Origin: Bretschneidera sinensis
Lineage: Eukaryota > Streptophyta > Magnoliopsida > Brassicales > Akaniaceae
Assembly (NCBI GenBank): GCA_023935145.1
Contig: CM043705.1
Location: 55,805,084-55,869,083, forward strand
Reading direction: 5' to 3'
DNA: 64,000 bases
Below the pieces are notes generated by a model. It searched no databases. It was given only the letters and a program-made list of their open reading frames with translations, and had not been told where the DNA came from. Below, in pieces: positions 1 through 12,600 of this stretch. Both the position numbers and the translations under genes were made by a program. Within the stretch, counting starts at the first letter, position 1; the number at the start of each line of letters is the position of its first letter.

Positions 1-540
1 TAGTTTTCACTTTTTAAAAATTAAAATCAGTTTTCAAAAACTCATTTAGATGTTTGACAAACAGTTTTCAAAAATAATTTTCTAAAACAGGTTTTAAAAA
101 ATCAGTTTTCAAAAACTGTTTTCTAAAACCCTAAATTGATGTTTTCTGATATAATTTTCGAAAAAATAACCCTAAAATCAGTGTTCACTTCTCTGTTTCA
201 TTCTTTCTCTATGACATATAAAAAATATTAAAATTTTAAAAATAAAATAATATTAATTATTTTTAAGTATTTAGTAAATATGAGAAATAAAATTAATATA
301 AATTTTAAATTTAAACTCAAAACTAAAAATAACTACAAGGTGTATCAAAACATTTTTCAAAATAAGATTATCTAAACAACATTTTACTGTTTTCTGTTTT
401 GGAAACAGTTTTCGAGTTACAGTTATCCAAACATGTTTTCTTCAGAAAACTATTTTCAATTTTCATTTTCAAAAACAGTTTTCGAAAATTGAAAATAAAA
501 AACTATTACTCAAATATGTCTTAAGTATTTGTGCCAAAAT
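1..540 (-). repeat. GTTTTC/GAAAAC-rich dispersed repeat, copy 1
   Basis: The stretch is dense in GTTTTC and GAAAAC words that can pair with each other. Its part from about 180 to 530 reads as the reverse complement of 28357-28720. Both share the run TTACAGTTATCCAAACATG (one strand) and an AT-rich tail with AATAATATTAATTATTTT. It looks like a non-autonomous, MITE-like element, but terminal inverted repeats and a target duplication were not resolved. The left edge is cut by the window. Confidence 0.5.
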
Positions 541-3072
541 TCACTAGGGTAGTTAATTGCTAGAAAATAAAGTTACTCCAAAGAAAATTAAGCATCCAAG
601 GAAAATTTTTTGTAGAAAGTAGTTTGTACTCTTTGTTTTATTAGATTTGTTGATTAATTATTCAAATATCAACCTTTATTTGTAGGGTAAAACAAAGCAC
701 ACTTTTTTTTTCCCTGCCTTTTTATCTCGTCCTTGTTGTCCTCTTTTTTGATAAGTCTAACTTGATTTAGTGGAAAGCAAATGAATAATGAGGGAGCGCT
801 AAGTAAATCCCAAATTGGGCCCCTTAGAAAGCAAAGTGAGGGATTAGTCTTTATAAACAGAGCCTATCAATCGGTAAATTATGGGAGGCTGCACAAACAA
901 CAAGGCAAGGCAAGCTAACATGTACTTAAGCCAAAATTAAAGAGGGGTTTGCATTGTATTCTATTGAAAAGGGATGTTCTCCTACTAAAGTTGTCCCCAG
1001 ACAAATTACTTTCTTTTTCACATTAACAGTGAGGACAATTAACATCATGGAAGAATTTATACAGTTTGAATATATATATTTTACCAAATGATGGGTATGA
1101 AAGATGACTAAATAAAAATCAGGATTATATTCTGCTATACATAAACTATAATTTAGACTTGGAAAAGAAGATTGATGTATTTGCATTTTTGGAAAACAAT
1201 TCCTTTACGCTTAAAATATGTTTGATTGATATTTTTAAAAACTAGTTTTGGAAACGTGTTTGTTTTTTGAAAATCTCATTTTGATTTTTTTGTTATTTTC
1301 TACCATTGTTTTCCATGATAATTTTTAAAATAATGAGAAAACACATTTATTCCTTTTATTTTTGAAACAAGAGAAAATATATTTAAAGTGGGTGATAAGT
1401 TTTTTTCTCATTAGATTGTAGCCCCATTTTAATGAGAAATTATTTTTAAAAAATTAAAATTACAGTTATCCAAATTTTTTTAGTAAAAAAATTAAACAAT
1501 AGAAAATTGTATTTTATTCTTCTTTTTGAAATCATTGTTTTGAAAACAAAAATCACTGTCTAGACAATCTTTTTTCTTTCTTTTCAACAATTTTCACTTT
1601 CCTTTCTTTTTTATTTTCTGTTCTAAATTATTTTAATTCATAAAGGATGGATCATTGACCCTTTAATGCTAAGGTCATAAAACAGATCATAAAAGTAACA
1701 ACTTTTCCACCCACAAGAAGCACAAAAGAAATTAGGGGATGAGTGAAGATCATCATTTTGAAGATAATTTAGAATTAAAAACAGAAAAAAAAAAGGAAAA
1801 TTAAGAGAACATTATAGAATTTGGGGTAGAAAGGCTTGCAGCCCTACAATTACGCTGTAGAAGATTAGACCAAAGCAAAGAAAACCTGTTATGATAAGCT
1901 CATTGAATATTTAGCACCTAATCATTCTCAAATACCCTTTTTGTTGAGAATGAGAGCCCAAAATTGAAAATGGCCCACGTCTTCCTTTCTTTTCTTTTAT
2001 CACTGTTTTTACTTTTAACAGGGATAAAAAATATAAAAAAAAAACCAGAGAGAGCGGGGACATATGGCGCCTTGCAATTGATTGGGTGGCCGCTCTAGCT
2101 ACTTGGCATCGATCGTGAGTTTATGAAAAGAAGATGGAAAATAAGCCCCACCCTATCTCATCAAATATCAATCTCTTTTGGAACTTGGGCCTCACTTACC
2201 AAAGCTCCACTAACACCATCATTCTATGTATTTTTACCTTAGATTTTCATTAACGTTGGTAGTGGAATTAATATTATTGCATGCCCCCCTTTTCATTTAC
2301 ATTCTTTTTAGCACTTTTAACACTTTGGCAGCTAGGGTTTTGGTTCTTTTCCTAATCGTACAAACATTTTTTAAACGATACAGGGATAAACCCTTAAGTA
2401 GAGCCTGGCTTCAACGAAGACCTCTCCCACCATTTTGAGGGAAGCTCCTTAAAAAGTCAATCAATAGAGATAAAATTTATGAATGAAAATTCAATACCCA
2501 AGTTATATCAAGCAATCAATAATTATTATCTCGTACTGTTTTTTAACTTACACGTGTATGTAGGTGACATTTGAGAATTACTTTAAACATATTTGAATCA
2601 CCTTGAATTATTTTAAGTGAATGTGTTTTAAGCATGTTTAAAGTGATTCCCAAACGTCACCATATAAGAATGCTAATTTGTTCCTAATCTTTACTATCAA
2701 AATACCTTCAGACATCGAGTTTAGGTAAAAGAAAATACATACAAAATCACTATATGGTAATTGAATAAAACTATTTATAATCTCATCGGAGACTATTGGA
2801 TATTCCAGCGAAACGGTTGACTCTCAACCTACTTTATCGGCATCGACGGATTCAGAAGCCACTAATCTACTCTCCATAAAAATAAAAATAAAAAAAACGC
2901 GTTGCAATCACCATCCAAAAACTTCACACGCATCGCCACAATCTTTGATATTTTGACCATCACTTTAATCCCCCTCACCTGGTCTCCTTTTTTCAACCAT
3001 ATAGTTGGAATCGGAATTGTCCTAACGGTATATCTCTGAATACCCAACGATCAGTCTCCACTGAAGATGGCC
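541..3072. other. AT-rich intergenic region, no gene seen
   Basis: Only short chance ORFs occur here, with no recognisable domain and no splice-linked coding. The part from about 1200 to 1570 has words related to the repeat at 1-540, including TTACAGTTATCCAAA, and may be a diverged third copy. No RNA gene or promoter could be assigned. Confidence 0.6.
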
Positions 3073-3603
3073 TGATACAGAGGAGAGACTACAGATAGTC
3101 TTGGATTCAGAACTAGTGTTGTATATTCAACAACAATTGAATCAGGTATAACAAGAGATTATTGAGAAGGAAGAAGATCAAACAAAGGAGGTAAACATAA
3201 AAGATATAGAGGAGGAAGAACAAGACACTGCAACAGTGGAGTTAAGTATAGAAGAAGAAGAAAATGAGGTTGTAAATGAAGAGGAAAGCTTCAAAAGAAG
3301 GGGTGATAGAAAGAGGACAACACCTTACTGGCATAATGACTAAGTTTTACATTGATTATGATATTAAAGAGACGGTTAGAGAGTTAGTTAATAGTTAGTT
3401 AACAATTCTTTTTACTTTGTAATTCTGTTGTAAGGCAGTTAGACTAAGTATCAAAGCTATAAATAGGTCATCTATAGAATGGAAGAGATATTGAATGAAT
3501 AATCAAGTATCTTTGGGAGCCATATTGAGCTCGAATCAGTATAAGTTTTCTCTCCAAACTCTCTTTTACTCTATCATTTCAAGAACTTGTAGGTTCCTTA
3601 TCA
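3073..3603 (+). repeat. 5' LTR of chromovirus
   Basis: It starts TGATACAGAGGAGAGACTA and ends TTCCTTATCA. It matches 8331-8864 along its length, with small indels and scattered substitutions. A TATA-like TATAAATA lies at 3458-3465. No standard tRNA-Met primer site follows it, so the PBS appears eroded. Confidence 0.85.
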
Positions 3604-3956
3604 ATTAGTGTTTTCATTTACCATTCTCAATTCTTAATTCTCAAATCTTAACCTTTTCCATTTTCCAACATTCTCTACTAAATTTTGTAAAAAAAAAAAA
3701 ATCATCAATGGTTGAGGGAATTAGATTCAAGGTCAAGCAAGATAGCAACGAGAGCTCAACAAATTGAAGAAAGAACAAGCATAATTTAGAAAAAAAGTTG
3801 CGCTACACTTTGGAGAATTGCAGAATTCTCTCAAACTATTAATGACCAATTTAGAGCAAAACTCACAAAGGAGCAACATTATGCAGTAAGAACCAAAACT
3901 GGAACATTTGTATGTCCATCACAATTATTCACCTATGATCAAGAATATGAAAATGG

Positions 3957-4432
3957 AGGTTCAGAGGTTTGATGGAACTGATCTTGCTAGATGGATTTTC
4001 AAGATTGAATAATTCTTTGATTTTCACAACACATCAAAATATCAAAGATTGCTCATCTCTTCATTTCATATGGAACTGTCGTTGTATCAATGGACGTTTA
4101 CATATGGATTAATCAAGGGTTGGAGAAGATTTCTAGAAGATGTAGCATAAAGATTTGGAAACTCTAAGTATGTAGATTACAAAGGGGCTTTTCTCAAACT
4201 CATACAATATTCTACAATGTATGCCTATCAAGCTGAATTTGAAGCCTTATCCAACAAAGCTACAGGTTTATCAGAAACTTTTTTAATCTGTTTCTTTATC
4301 ACTGGATTAAAACTAAAAACTAGAAGAGAACTTTCAGAACTCGATTTTTTACTGCAAGCTATGGCTATGGCCAAATTTCATGAGGAAAATACAATGATAT
4401 CAGACAAATTATTAGGCAGCCTTGGATGAAAA
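3957..4432 (+). pseudogene. Chromovirus gag (capsid) remnant
   Basis: The reading begins near a RFDGTD-like motif and continues through a 70-residue open stretch (4217-4429). That stretch has the retrotransposon gag pattern: Y-x-x-E-F-E-A-L-S, then a short Phe-rich segment, then G-L-K and an A-M-A-K-x-H-E-E ending. Stop codons occur upstream and downstream. This family's gag forms the virus-like particle shell; this copy is not functional. Confidence 0.75.
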
Positions 4433-4779
4433 GTGGGCAAGGACCTATACCATTCAGAACTCAAATACAACCATTTGTGATCTCAGCTACATCATCCATA
4501 ACAGCAAGAAATTCAGTTAGAAACAAACAAACCCCTACATTACCAGTAAATAGATCGTCTCATTAGGAAATACTAGCAAGAAGAGAGAAAGGCTTATATT
4601 ACAACTGTGATTAAAAGTACAAAACTGGACACAAATATAAACCTAAATTCTATCTTATGTCAGTAGAGGAGAAAAAAGGAAGCTACTATGGAACAGATGA
4701 CTAAGAAAAACAATATTGCATGCCACAAGGTCAGATTGACCAATCAACAATCCTAAAAGTAAGCCTGCATGCATTATCT

Positions 4780-5166
4780 GGTCAGTGAAACCCAAAAATC
4801 ATCATAATTACATGTACAATCACAAACTATAAGGTCCATGTTCTTAAAGATAGTGGCAATACCCATAATTTTATTCAATGATCTGTTGCTAAGAGGGTAG
4901 GGTTGCTTGTATTTCCAATTAAACTATTCAAAGCTTATATTGCTAATAGTGATCATTTGACATGTACCAAGAAATGTCTACAAGTACCATTGAAATTGCA
5001 AAATCATAAGTTTAAGGTAGATTTATTCATCTTACCTATTCAAGGAGCTGAATTGGTGCTTGGGATACAATGGCTAGCCTTAATAGAGCTTATCATTATA
5101 GATTATAAGATTCTTACAACGAATTTTAGTTGGGAGGGAAATCCTGTTCACTTAAAAGGAGAATAA
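4780..5166 (+). pseudogene. Chromovirus aspartic protease remnant
   Basis: The active-site-like DSGNTHNF is readable near 4850. It is followed by a 87-residue open stretch at 4903-5166 with the gypsy retropepsin ending, including GAELVLGIQWL. Ala at the third position after Asp is replaced by Asn. The domain is split by stops, so it is a relic. Confidence 0.75.
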
Positions 5167-5369
5167 GCACTTGGTGATGATCCAATATCAAAACAACAGT
5201 TAAAGAGACTAGTTAGTTATGACAGGGTAGCATGTTACTATCAACTAACTGTAATTGAGAATTCCATTAAGGAGCAGCATGAGTCAATACCACACTCTAT
5301 TAAAGGAATGTTGCAACAATTTTAAGGCTTGTTTTTAGAACCCAAAGTGCTACCACCTACTAGAGAAGG

Positions 5370-6420
5370 TGATCATCAAATTCACCTTCTTCTAGGTTCT
5401 GCACTTGTAAATGTTAAACCATATAGATATCCTCAGTTTTAGAAAACTGAAATTGAAGCTTTGGTGAAAGAGATGTTATAGAAAGAGATAATACAAACAA
5501 TCCATAATCATTTCTCTTCATCAGTACTTTTGGTTAAGAAGAATTATGGTTCTTGAAGTTTTTGCATTGATTATAGAGCCTTGAATGCAATCACAATGAA
5601 AGACAAGTTTTCAATTCCAACAATTGATGTGATGTTTGATGAATTGTATGGTGCCACAATTTTTTTCCAAATTGGGTTTGAGGTCTGAATACCATAAGAT
5701 CATAATGAGAGAGGAAGACACACCAAAGACTGCATTCAGGACATATGAATGCCACTATGAATTCAGAGTAATACCATTTGGACTTTCTGATGCTTCATCA
5801 ACTTTTCAGGCCATTGTAAACTAGGTTTTTACACCTTATCTTAAACATTTCATTACATTATTTTTTTGATGATATACTTGTCCATAGTAAGTCCTTGAAT
5901 GATCACGAAGTACATTTAAGACTAGTTCTTCCATGCTTACAAGAGAATCGATTGTTTGTAAAAAGAAGCAAATGTGCCTTCTGTAGGAATTCAATTAATT
6001 ACCTAGGCCATATTATGTTTGCATAAGGAGTACAACCAGATTCAAAAAAAAGTCCAGGCTATGCAAGATTGGCCTACCGCTAAGAATTTGAAGCAGCTAA
6101 GAAAATTTTTGGAATTAACTAGATATTATAGAAAATTTGTAAAAAGGTATACATTTATAACAAATCATTTGACAAACATTTTGGAGAAATATGTTTTTCT
6201 TTGAAATAAAGAAGCTACTGAGACATTTGAGAAACTTAAAAATACCATGAATTAGGTACCAATCCTGTAAAAGAGTGTACCAATCCTGTAAAAGGGTATA
6301 CATTTATAACAAATCCTTTGACAAACATTTTGGAGAAATATGCTTTTCTTTGAGATAACGAAGCTACTGAGACATTTGAGAAACTTAAAAATACCATGAA
6401 TTAGGTACCAATCCTTAATT
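5370..6420 (+). pseudogene. Chromovirus reverse transcriptase remnant, with internal duplication
   Basis: RT motifs can be followed through several frames: YRYPQ, the DYRALNAIT block, a block ending in FGLSDA-like residues, and the catalytic FFDDILVHS near 5862-5886. Multiple stops and frame changes interrupt it. The segment coding for the connection region holds a 149-bp tandem duplication (6146-6414). Confidence 0.8.
6146..6414 (+). repeat. 149-bp tandem duplication inside chromovirus RT
   Basis: The block beginning GGTATACATTTATAACAAATC at 6146 recurs at 6295, a shift of 149 bp, with few differences up to about 6414. At the junction a roughly 21-bp piece with ACCAATCCTGTAAAAG is itself repeated. 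It arose after or during decay of the element, since it destroys the RT frame. Confidence 0.9.
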
Positions 6421-6429
6421 TACCAGATT

Positions 6430-6838
6430 TCTCTAAGGTGTTTCAGGTTGAAATAGATGCTTCTACAGTAGGAATTGGGGCTATATTGGCTCAAGAAGGA
6501 CACCTTATTGCTTATTTCAGTAAAAAGTTGAATGTTACTATAACCAATCTAGAGTTTCTATTTATGTAATAAAACTGTTTGCCATAACTCAAGTAGTTCA
6601 TAAATGGAGGCAATATCTCCTTAGCAGGAAGTTTATTATCATCACAGATCACAAAAGTTTAAAAAATATTATAAACCAAGTCATTCAAACACCTGAACAA
6701 CATCAATATCTAAAAAAGTTGTTAGGTTTTGATTACTGCATTGTTTATAGACCTAGTAAAGATAATAATATTGCTGATACATTATCTAGATTACTTGTCC
6801 ATGAGGTTCAAGAAAACTCTTCCAGTTTAGATGATTAA
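6430..6838 (+). pseudogene. Chromovirus RNase H remnant
   Basis: The motifs [26 protein letters not shown] and a final NNIADTLSRL are in the usual order of gypsy RNase H. Premature stops lie after the first block. It would have removed the RNA strand during reverse transcription. Confidence 0.8.
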
Positions 6839-6850
6839 AACCAAAGTTTC

Positions 6851-8110
6851 ATGATGTTATCTACTTCAAACTGTGATATCATCACCATGGTCAAACAAGA
6901 GAACTACCACAACCTAGAACTATTAGACATACACCAAAAGTTACACAAAGATTTACTAGTAAGTTCAGACTATGCAGTACAGGAAAAGGTGTTAATGTTC
7001 AGAGGAAAGATCATAATTGTAACAACTTCTCCTTTCAAAGAGAAACTGCTTAAGGAGTTTCATAATACTCCTATTGGGGTCATGGAGGTGAACACAAAAC
7101 CTTCATGAAGCTCTTTGCCAGTTTTATTGGCCTTATATGAGATATGATATCAAAAAGTATGTTAGTCAATATTTAACATGCCAACAAGTCAAATACATGC
7201 CTACAACCCCTGCAGGTTTACTTCAACCTATCTTTATACCAGAACATATTTGGGAGGAAGTCATAATAGATTTTATTACAACTTTACCCTTATTTAAATA
7301 GTGTATTGTTATACTGGTTGTAGTGGAAAAACTAATTAAATATGCTCATTTTGGAGCATTGACGTCAACATTCACTACTGTCAATGTGGCAAAATTATTT
7401 GTTAACATGGTGGTCAAGTTACATGGTTTTCCTAAATCCATTATCTCTAATAGAGATAAAAATTTTCTTAGTTTATTCTGGAAAAACACTGTTCAAATTA
7501 AGTGGTACGACTCTTTAACTAAGTACAACATACCATCCTCAAACTGATAGTCAATCAGATAGTGTTCAATAGGTGTCTTGAACAATACTTGAGATGTGTT
7601 GTTCATGAACAACCTAGTCAATGGTATGAATTTCTTCCATGGGCAAAGTTTTGGTATAGTACATCCTTCCATGTTGCCATTGGTATGACACATTTCCAAG
7701 CCTTTTATGGGGTAACTCCTCCAGTTATACTTATTTATGTCACAAGCTCCTCCAAGTTGGAAGCTATTGACCAACAATTAACATATATAACTGAATTACT
7801 AAAACAACTCAAGCACAATTTATCCAGAGCACAATAGAAAATGAAGTCCACTACTGATAAACATAGACATGACATGGAATACAATGGTGGAGATTGGGTA
7901 TTTGTCAAGCTTCAGTCCTATAAACAGAACTCTTTAGCTAGAAGATCTCACTACAACCTAAATAAAAGGTTCTATAGACCATACCAAATCACAGAAAGAG
8001 TGGGATCAATGGCATACAAGCTCAACCAAACAGATGATAACAAGATCCATCCTATCTTTTTATGTCTCTCTGCTGAAACCATTCAAGGGTACAGATCCAA
8101 ATTTTAGATT
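6851..8110 (+). pseudogene. Chromovirus integrase remnant
   Basis: Open pieces at 6851-7108, 7323-7547, 7562-7837 and 7841-8107 follow the integrase order: zinc-binding region, catalytic core and C-terminal GDWVFVKLQ...RRSHYNL...RFYRPYQI block. The core is broken by stops and frameshifts, so it is inactive. Confidence 0.8.
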
Positions 8111-8330
8111 GTCTTTACCACCTATGAGTTACAAAAATAAACTATTATCACTCCTATGGCCATAGTCGATCAAAGACAAATTTGGTAGAAAGGTCAATTA
8201 ATCCCTCAAGTGTTAGTCCAGTGGCAAGGATTACCACCAGAAGATGCTTCACGGGAGTCCCTTAAAATCTTCAACATTTATACCCCAGTCTCAACCTTGA
8301 GGACAATGTTGATTTTGAATGAGTAAAGAA
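8111..8330 (+). pseudogene. Chromodomain remnant at the 3' end of pol
   Basis: The reading LVQWQGLPPEDAS matches the conserved aromatic-cage region of plant chromovirus chromodomains. It is followed by a short tail ending in L-R-T-M, equivalent to the LEDNV-type ending just before the 3' LTR. The domain guides integration to chromatin in intact relatives. Confidence 0.75.
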
Positions 8331-8864
8331 TGATATAGAGGAGAGACTATAGATAGTCTTGGATTCAGAACTAGTGTTGTTTGATATTCAACAACAATTG
8401 AATCAAGTACAACAAGAGATTACTAAAAAGGAAGAATATCAAATAAGGGAGCTAAACATAGAAGATATAGAGGAGGAAAAAAAAAGACTACCATAGTTTA
8501 GTTAAGTATAGAAAAGAAGAAAATGAGGCTATAAATGAATAGGAAAGCTTCAGAAGAACGGGTGACAGAAAAGAGATAACATCTTACTGGCATAATGACT
8601 ATGTTTCACATTGATTTTAATACTAAAGAGATGGTTAGAGAGTTAGTTAATAGTTAGTTAACAATTCTCTTTACTTTGTAATTATGTTGTAAGATAGTTA
8701 GATTAAGGATCAAAGTTATAAATAGGTAATATGTAGAATGCAAGAGATATTGAATGAATAATCAAGCATCTTTGGTACCCATACGGAGCTCGAATTAGTA
8801 TAAGTCTTCTGTTTAAACTCTTTTTCTTACTTTATCAGTTCAAGAACTGGTAGGTTCCTTATCA
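8331..8864 (+). repeat. 3' LTR of chromovirus
   Basis: It begins TGATATAGAGGAGAGACT and is collinear with 3073-3603. The shared part ends at TTATCA (8864). Another TATCA end lies at 8875, next to CGGCC, which pairs better with the left flank TGGCC. The exact right edge is therefore uncertain by 11 bp. Confidence 0.85.
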
Positions 8865-9094
8865 AGAACCTATCACGGCCACACGCGTCTCCAGGTGTCT
8901 GTGAATGTATGTTGTCCAGATTTTATTCTTTAATTTGCTGTAAACAGAAAAATGTGAAAAGTCTAAAATACCTTTATTTAAGTGTCAAGAGCAACTTTGA
9001 TTAAAAAAAAAAATGCAATGCTAACTTATGTCTTAACTGACACAAATCATTAATTACTAATATATAAACAAGTTAGTACTACATTTTTTCCCTA

Positions 9095-9289
9095 ATCTTA
9101 TATGTTGTTGAAGAGACTAAAAGAAAATTTAGGGTTTTGTGTTTACTAACTGCTTAATGTTGTAGTAGTAGGAGTCATATTTATAGTGTATGTACATGAG
9201 AGTTTCTTATTTACATTAGAACTATGATTTCCTATTTATATTATAACTAAGATTTTCTAATATTATTTACATTAGAAAATATATACATT
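9095..9289 (-). repeat. Probable 3' untranslated/LTR piece of the copia remnant
   Basis: It lies directly downstream of the copia reading on the minus strand and is AT-rich, with repeated TTATTTACATTAGAA-type words. Its position fits the 3' LTR, but no second LTR is present to prove it. Confidence 0.35.
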
Positions 9290-9640
9290 TGCATACCCTC
9301 TCAACCCGAATGGGGTAGAATCACAGAGAGATTGTTTTTATGTTGAAGAAACCAAGGAGAAGATAACTCTTTTGTGAATATATCTACTAGCTGAGCATCA
9401 GTGAGAATATAGTAAATCTGAACATTTTCTTAGGCGAATTTTTCACGAACAAAATAAAAATCTATCTCAATGTACTTAGAGTGAGGATGAAAAACTAGAT
9501 TAATAGCAAGATAAGTGACACCAATGTTATCATAGTACTCTCGAACTGAACGATACAAAAACACATATAAATCATAGAGAAGATAAAGAATCCAGTAGAT
9601 CTTAGCTACAACATAAGCAAGAGAACAATTGATGATGGGT
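9290..9640 (-). pseudogene. Ty1/copia RNase H remnant
   Basis: On the minus strand a nearly open reading carries the C-terminal copia signature: DNIGVTYLAINLVFHPHSKY, then IEIDFYFVRE, then LTDAQLVDIFTKEL. One in-frame stop follows KFA. Upstream coding is lost. It was an LTR-retrotransposon polymerase tail; only this end survives. Confidence 0.85.
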
Positions 9641-12600
9641 CATGAATTAATCACAATGAGAAGGAAATTGAATTAGAAACAATTAATGCCTATTATCTTC
9701 ATACTTTTCTTTTTTCCTTTTTGTTTTAAACTTCCTTGTGGAGGGTGGGGGTAAGCCCATATGTTAGATTAGTCAAATTATTCCTGCAAAGTCCATAAGT
9801 TTGGCCATAGCATTGGAAAATTTATCAATCAGTCTCCTTTGCTAGGGGACCCTTACTCTGCTGCCTTTAATTTGGATGTGCAGCTATGTTGAAACTTCTA
9901 TTAACAAATTAATCAACAGAAATAATTTTGTGCAATTAATGGTATGAAACTTTGAAAGGTTCCTCATGGCCATATTCATTTGATTGCTTCAAATAATATT
10001 ATGAAAAAGATTATATAAATTTGTAATATTATGCAATTTTAGTATCACTGATCACCATGGTTTGAACTTATTTAATCATATATATTGGACTTTATTATTA
10101 ACACATCAAATGGGACCCTAACTAAGCAAACTGGGGTCAAATCATCTTGATATATCATTTTTTCAAAGATAAGATAATGCTTTTAAAAAATTACAATATT
10201 AATTTATCTTTTATAATTAATTAATACATTATTACATGACTAGCAAACAAAAACAACAGATAAAGCAAACCTAAGACATAGGGTCTAGCCCAGACAAGCA
10301 ACGTGACCAAAGATTAATGGTTCACTCTCAATCAACAGCCGAAAAATGACAAAGTTATGGCACAATGGGAGGAGAAAGAAGAGGGAAAACTTTCTCTTTT
10401 TTTCTCTTTGAATGTAAGGCCTAGCTTCATGGCCATTGTGTGCTTTAATTTGTAAGTTTTTTTTTTTAACAAAAAGAGAAGCTTTTGAAAGTTTTATAAA
10501 AGGTGGAGTATTAGCAATTGAAACTTTTGCATAGGGTTCCACTGGGTCGGTCTTTTTCTGGGTCATTTTGCTCTTTGATGGCTGCCTGTGGGACAAATTC
10601 CACCGACTCTTCCTAATCCTAATGTTTTACATGAACATTTTTTAGATTCCCTCATTTTTTAAAAAAAAAAGGCATATCTTTGTACATGTCAATCTTATAC
10701 TCTCATTTCTAATCTATCATGCTACTTTGTCTTTTCTTTCCATTTTTGTAATATTTGATAGAAGAAATAAAAGGTAAAAATATAAATTAAATAGACCTCT
10801 AAATATTTTATATGTGTCTATTTTATCTCTCATTTTTTAATTTTTATTTATTTGATTTTGCAAATTTTGATTTCATTCAATTAGATTTTTCCGTTAACTT
10901 GACCTGACCGTACTTGAATTGACTTGATTTCATTTAAATTAATAGTGATATATTATAAAAAAATCAATTGAATGAAATTAGGTTTTATAAAATTAAATAC
11001 ACAACTATTGAAGGACGAAAAATATATTTTCCCTAAAAATAAATAAATAATTGGCTTTGTATCTTTCTTACTTTAGGAACATATAACTAACATGCTACAT
11101 GTTCTTGAATTAATCGATACCTACTTTTTGGCGGGAGATTCCGCTACCGTCAAGATAGAGACTAATGAGGAGGCCAGTTCGTGGTTTGTTGTTCTTTGCA
11201 GGGCCACCATTTTATCAAGTTGGACAAGATTGTCCCATACTCCACGTGTCGTGCGTTTTTGTTGTCTACGTGGCATTCCGAAGTGGTAGGTAAAACCGTT
11301 TTGTTAAACGGATGATTAGTGAAAGTTAAGCCAATAGGATCATAAAGTACTCCATTAGCCATTCTAATCAACAAGACATTTATCGAGTTTAATAGTAATT
11401 ATAATTTAATCTCTTGATATAATATTAACATCCAAAATAGTTAATGGTCAAAATATAATTTAATGAATTTTTCTTTGATAACATCGTAAAATTGGGTATG
11501 TATTGTTTCATTAAGATGTGAATTGTATGTTACACATGTTAGAGGTAGAAAATAAGCAGATTGGACTGAGTCTTACGGGTAACAGGTCAATTGATACGGG
11601 TTAAAAATATATATTTTCTAACGAGTTTTATTTTTCATGTCTACTCGCATTTTAGCGGGCGGGTAACGAATCAAAAACTAATATTGGTAAAAATTCCTTT
11701 ATTTGGTGAGAAAATGATGACTTTGACTAGATGTGAGTTATGTTTTACAGGTAACAGGCTAACAGATACATGTCAAAAATGCATATTTCTTAACGAGTCT
11801 TATTTTTCATGTTCGTATTCATATTTTAACGGGTGAGTAACGGATAAAAAAACGAGTATGAGTTAAAAATCCCTCAAATATGTGATGGATATCGGTTCAA
11901 AGACATTTGCGATTTTTAACTTTTCTATAAAATTTCTTAACAGTGAGATGAGTATATCATTTTCTAGAAAATTGAAATTAAGCTATGATTAACATCAGGC
12001 TTGAGTCATCATAATTCTAAGTTAGTTTATTTAATTTCTTTGGTGAATAAATACATAAATATCCTTATCTTTTAAATGACAATTAAAATCTTCAATTTTT
12101 TGCTACTAGATCTTATTAGTCATAAATATGGACTTTTAGGGAAAATAGTTTGAATTTCTTCTGGAATTTCTTAACGAGACCTTTTGATTTTTGAAGTTTC
12201 ACACTTACAATTGAAAAAGTGTAGCTTTTATAACGGACAAATAATAGATTTTTCACAATAAGAAAGGAATATCTAATGATTTTTATTAAACACGAAAAAG
12301 GGTTAGTGGACTTAATTAGAAAAAATCTGAACAAGATCATATTCATCCATAATTAATAGTATGAATTGTAAGTTTCCACTAACTTGAACTTATTCTAATT
12401 ATAGTTTAGCAAACTCATAATTTGATTTAGATTTTAGGCCGAGATGCTATGGTAAGTGATTAAAGTGTTTCTTATTTCATATGATTGGATATTATTACTG
12501 TGAAAGCAACACTTTCCTTTCTAATCATCCTTAGACTGAACTTTTGCATTTAAAAACATAAAATTTAGGTAATTATTTGAGAGAGTTTATGAAATAGTTT

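Larger units (their letters stand above)
3073..8875 (+). mobile_element. Decayed Ty3/gypsy chromovirus (Reina-like size)
   Basis: A complete but degenerate LTR retrotransposon of about 5.8 kb. It has two LTRs of about 530 bp and, in order, remnants of gag, protease, RT, RNase H, integrase and a chromodomain. Stops and frameshifts cut every domain, so it cannot encode its own proteins. The chromodomain after integrase places it with the plant chromoviruses; the small size and short LTRs suggest the Reina clade, which is inference. The flanks TGGCC (3068-3072) and CGGCC (8876-8880) could be a 5-bp target duplication with one C-to-T change. Confidence 0.85.

Noticed and set aside
10285..10596. 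103-codon minus-strand ORF as a gene
   Set aside because: Low-complexity Lys/Arg- and Phe-rich reading in intergenic DNA, with no family pattern or splice context.
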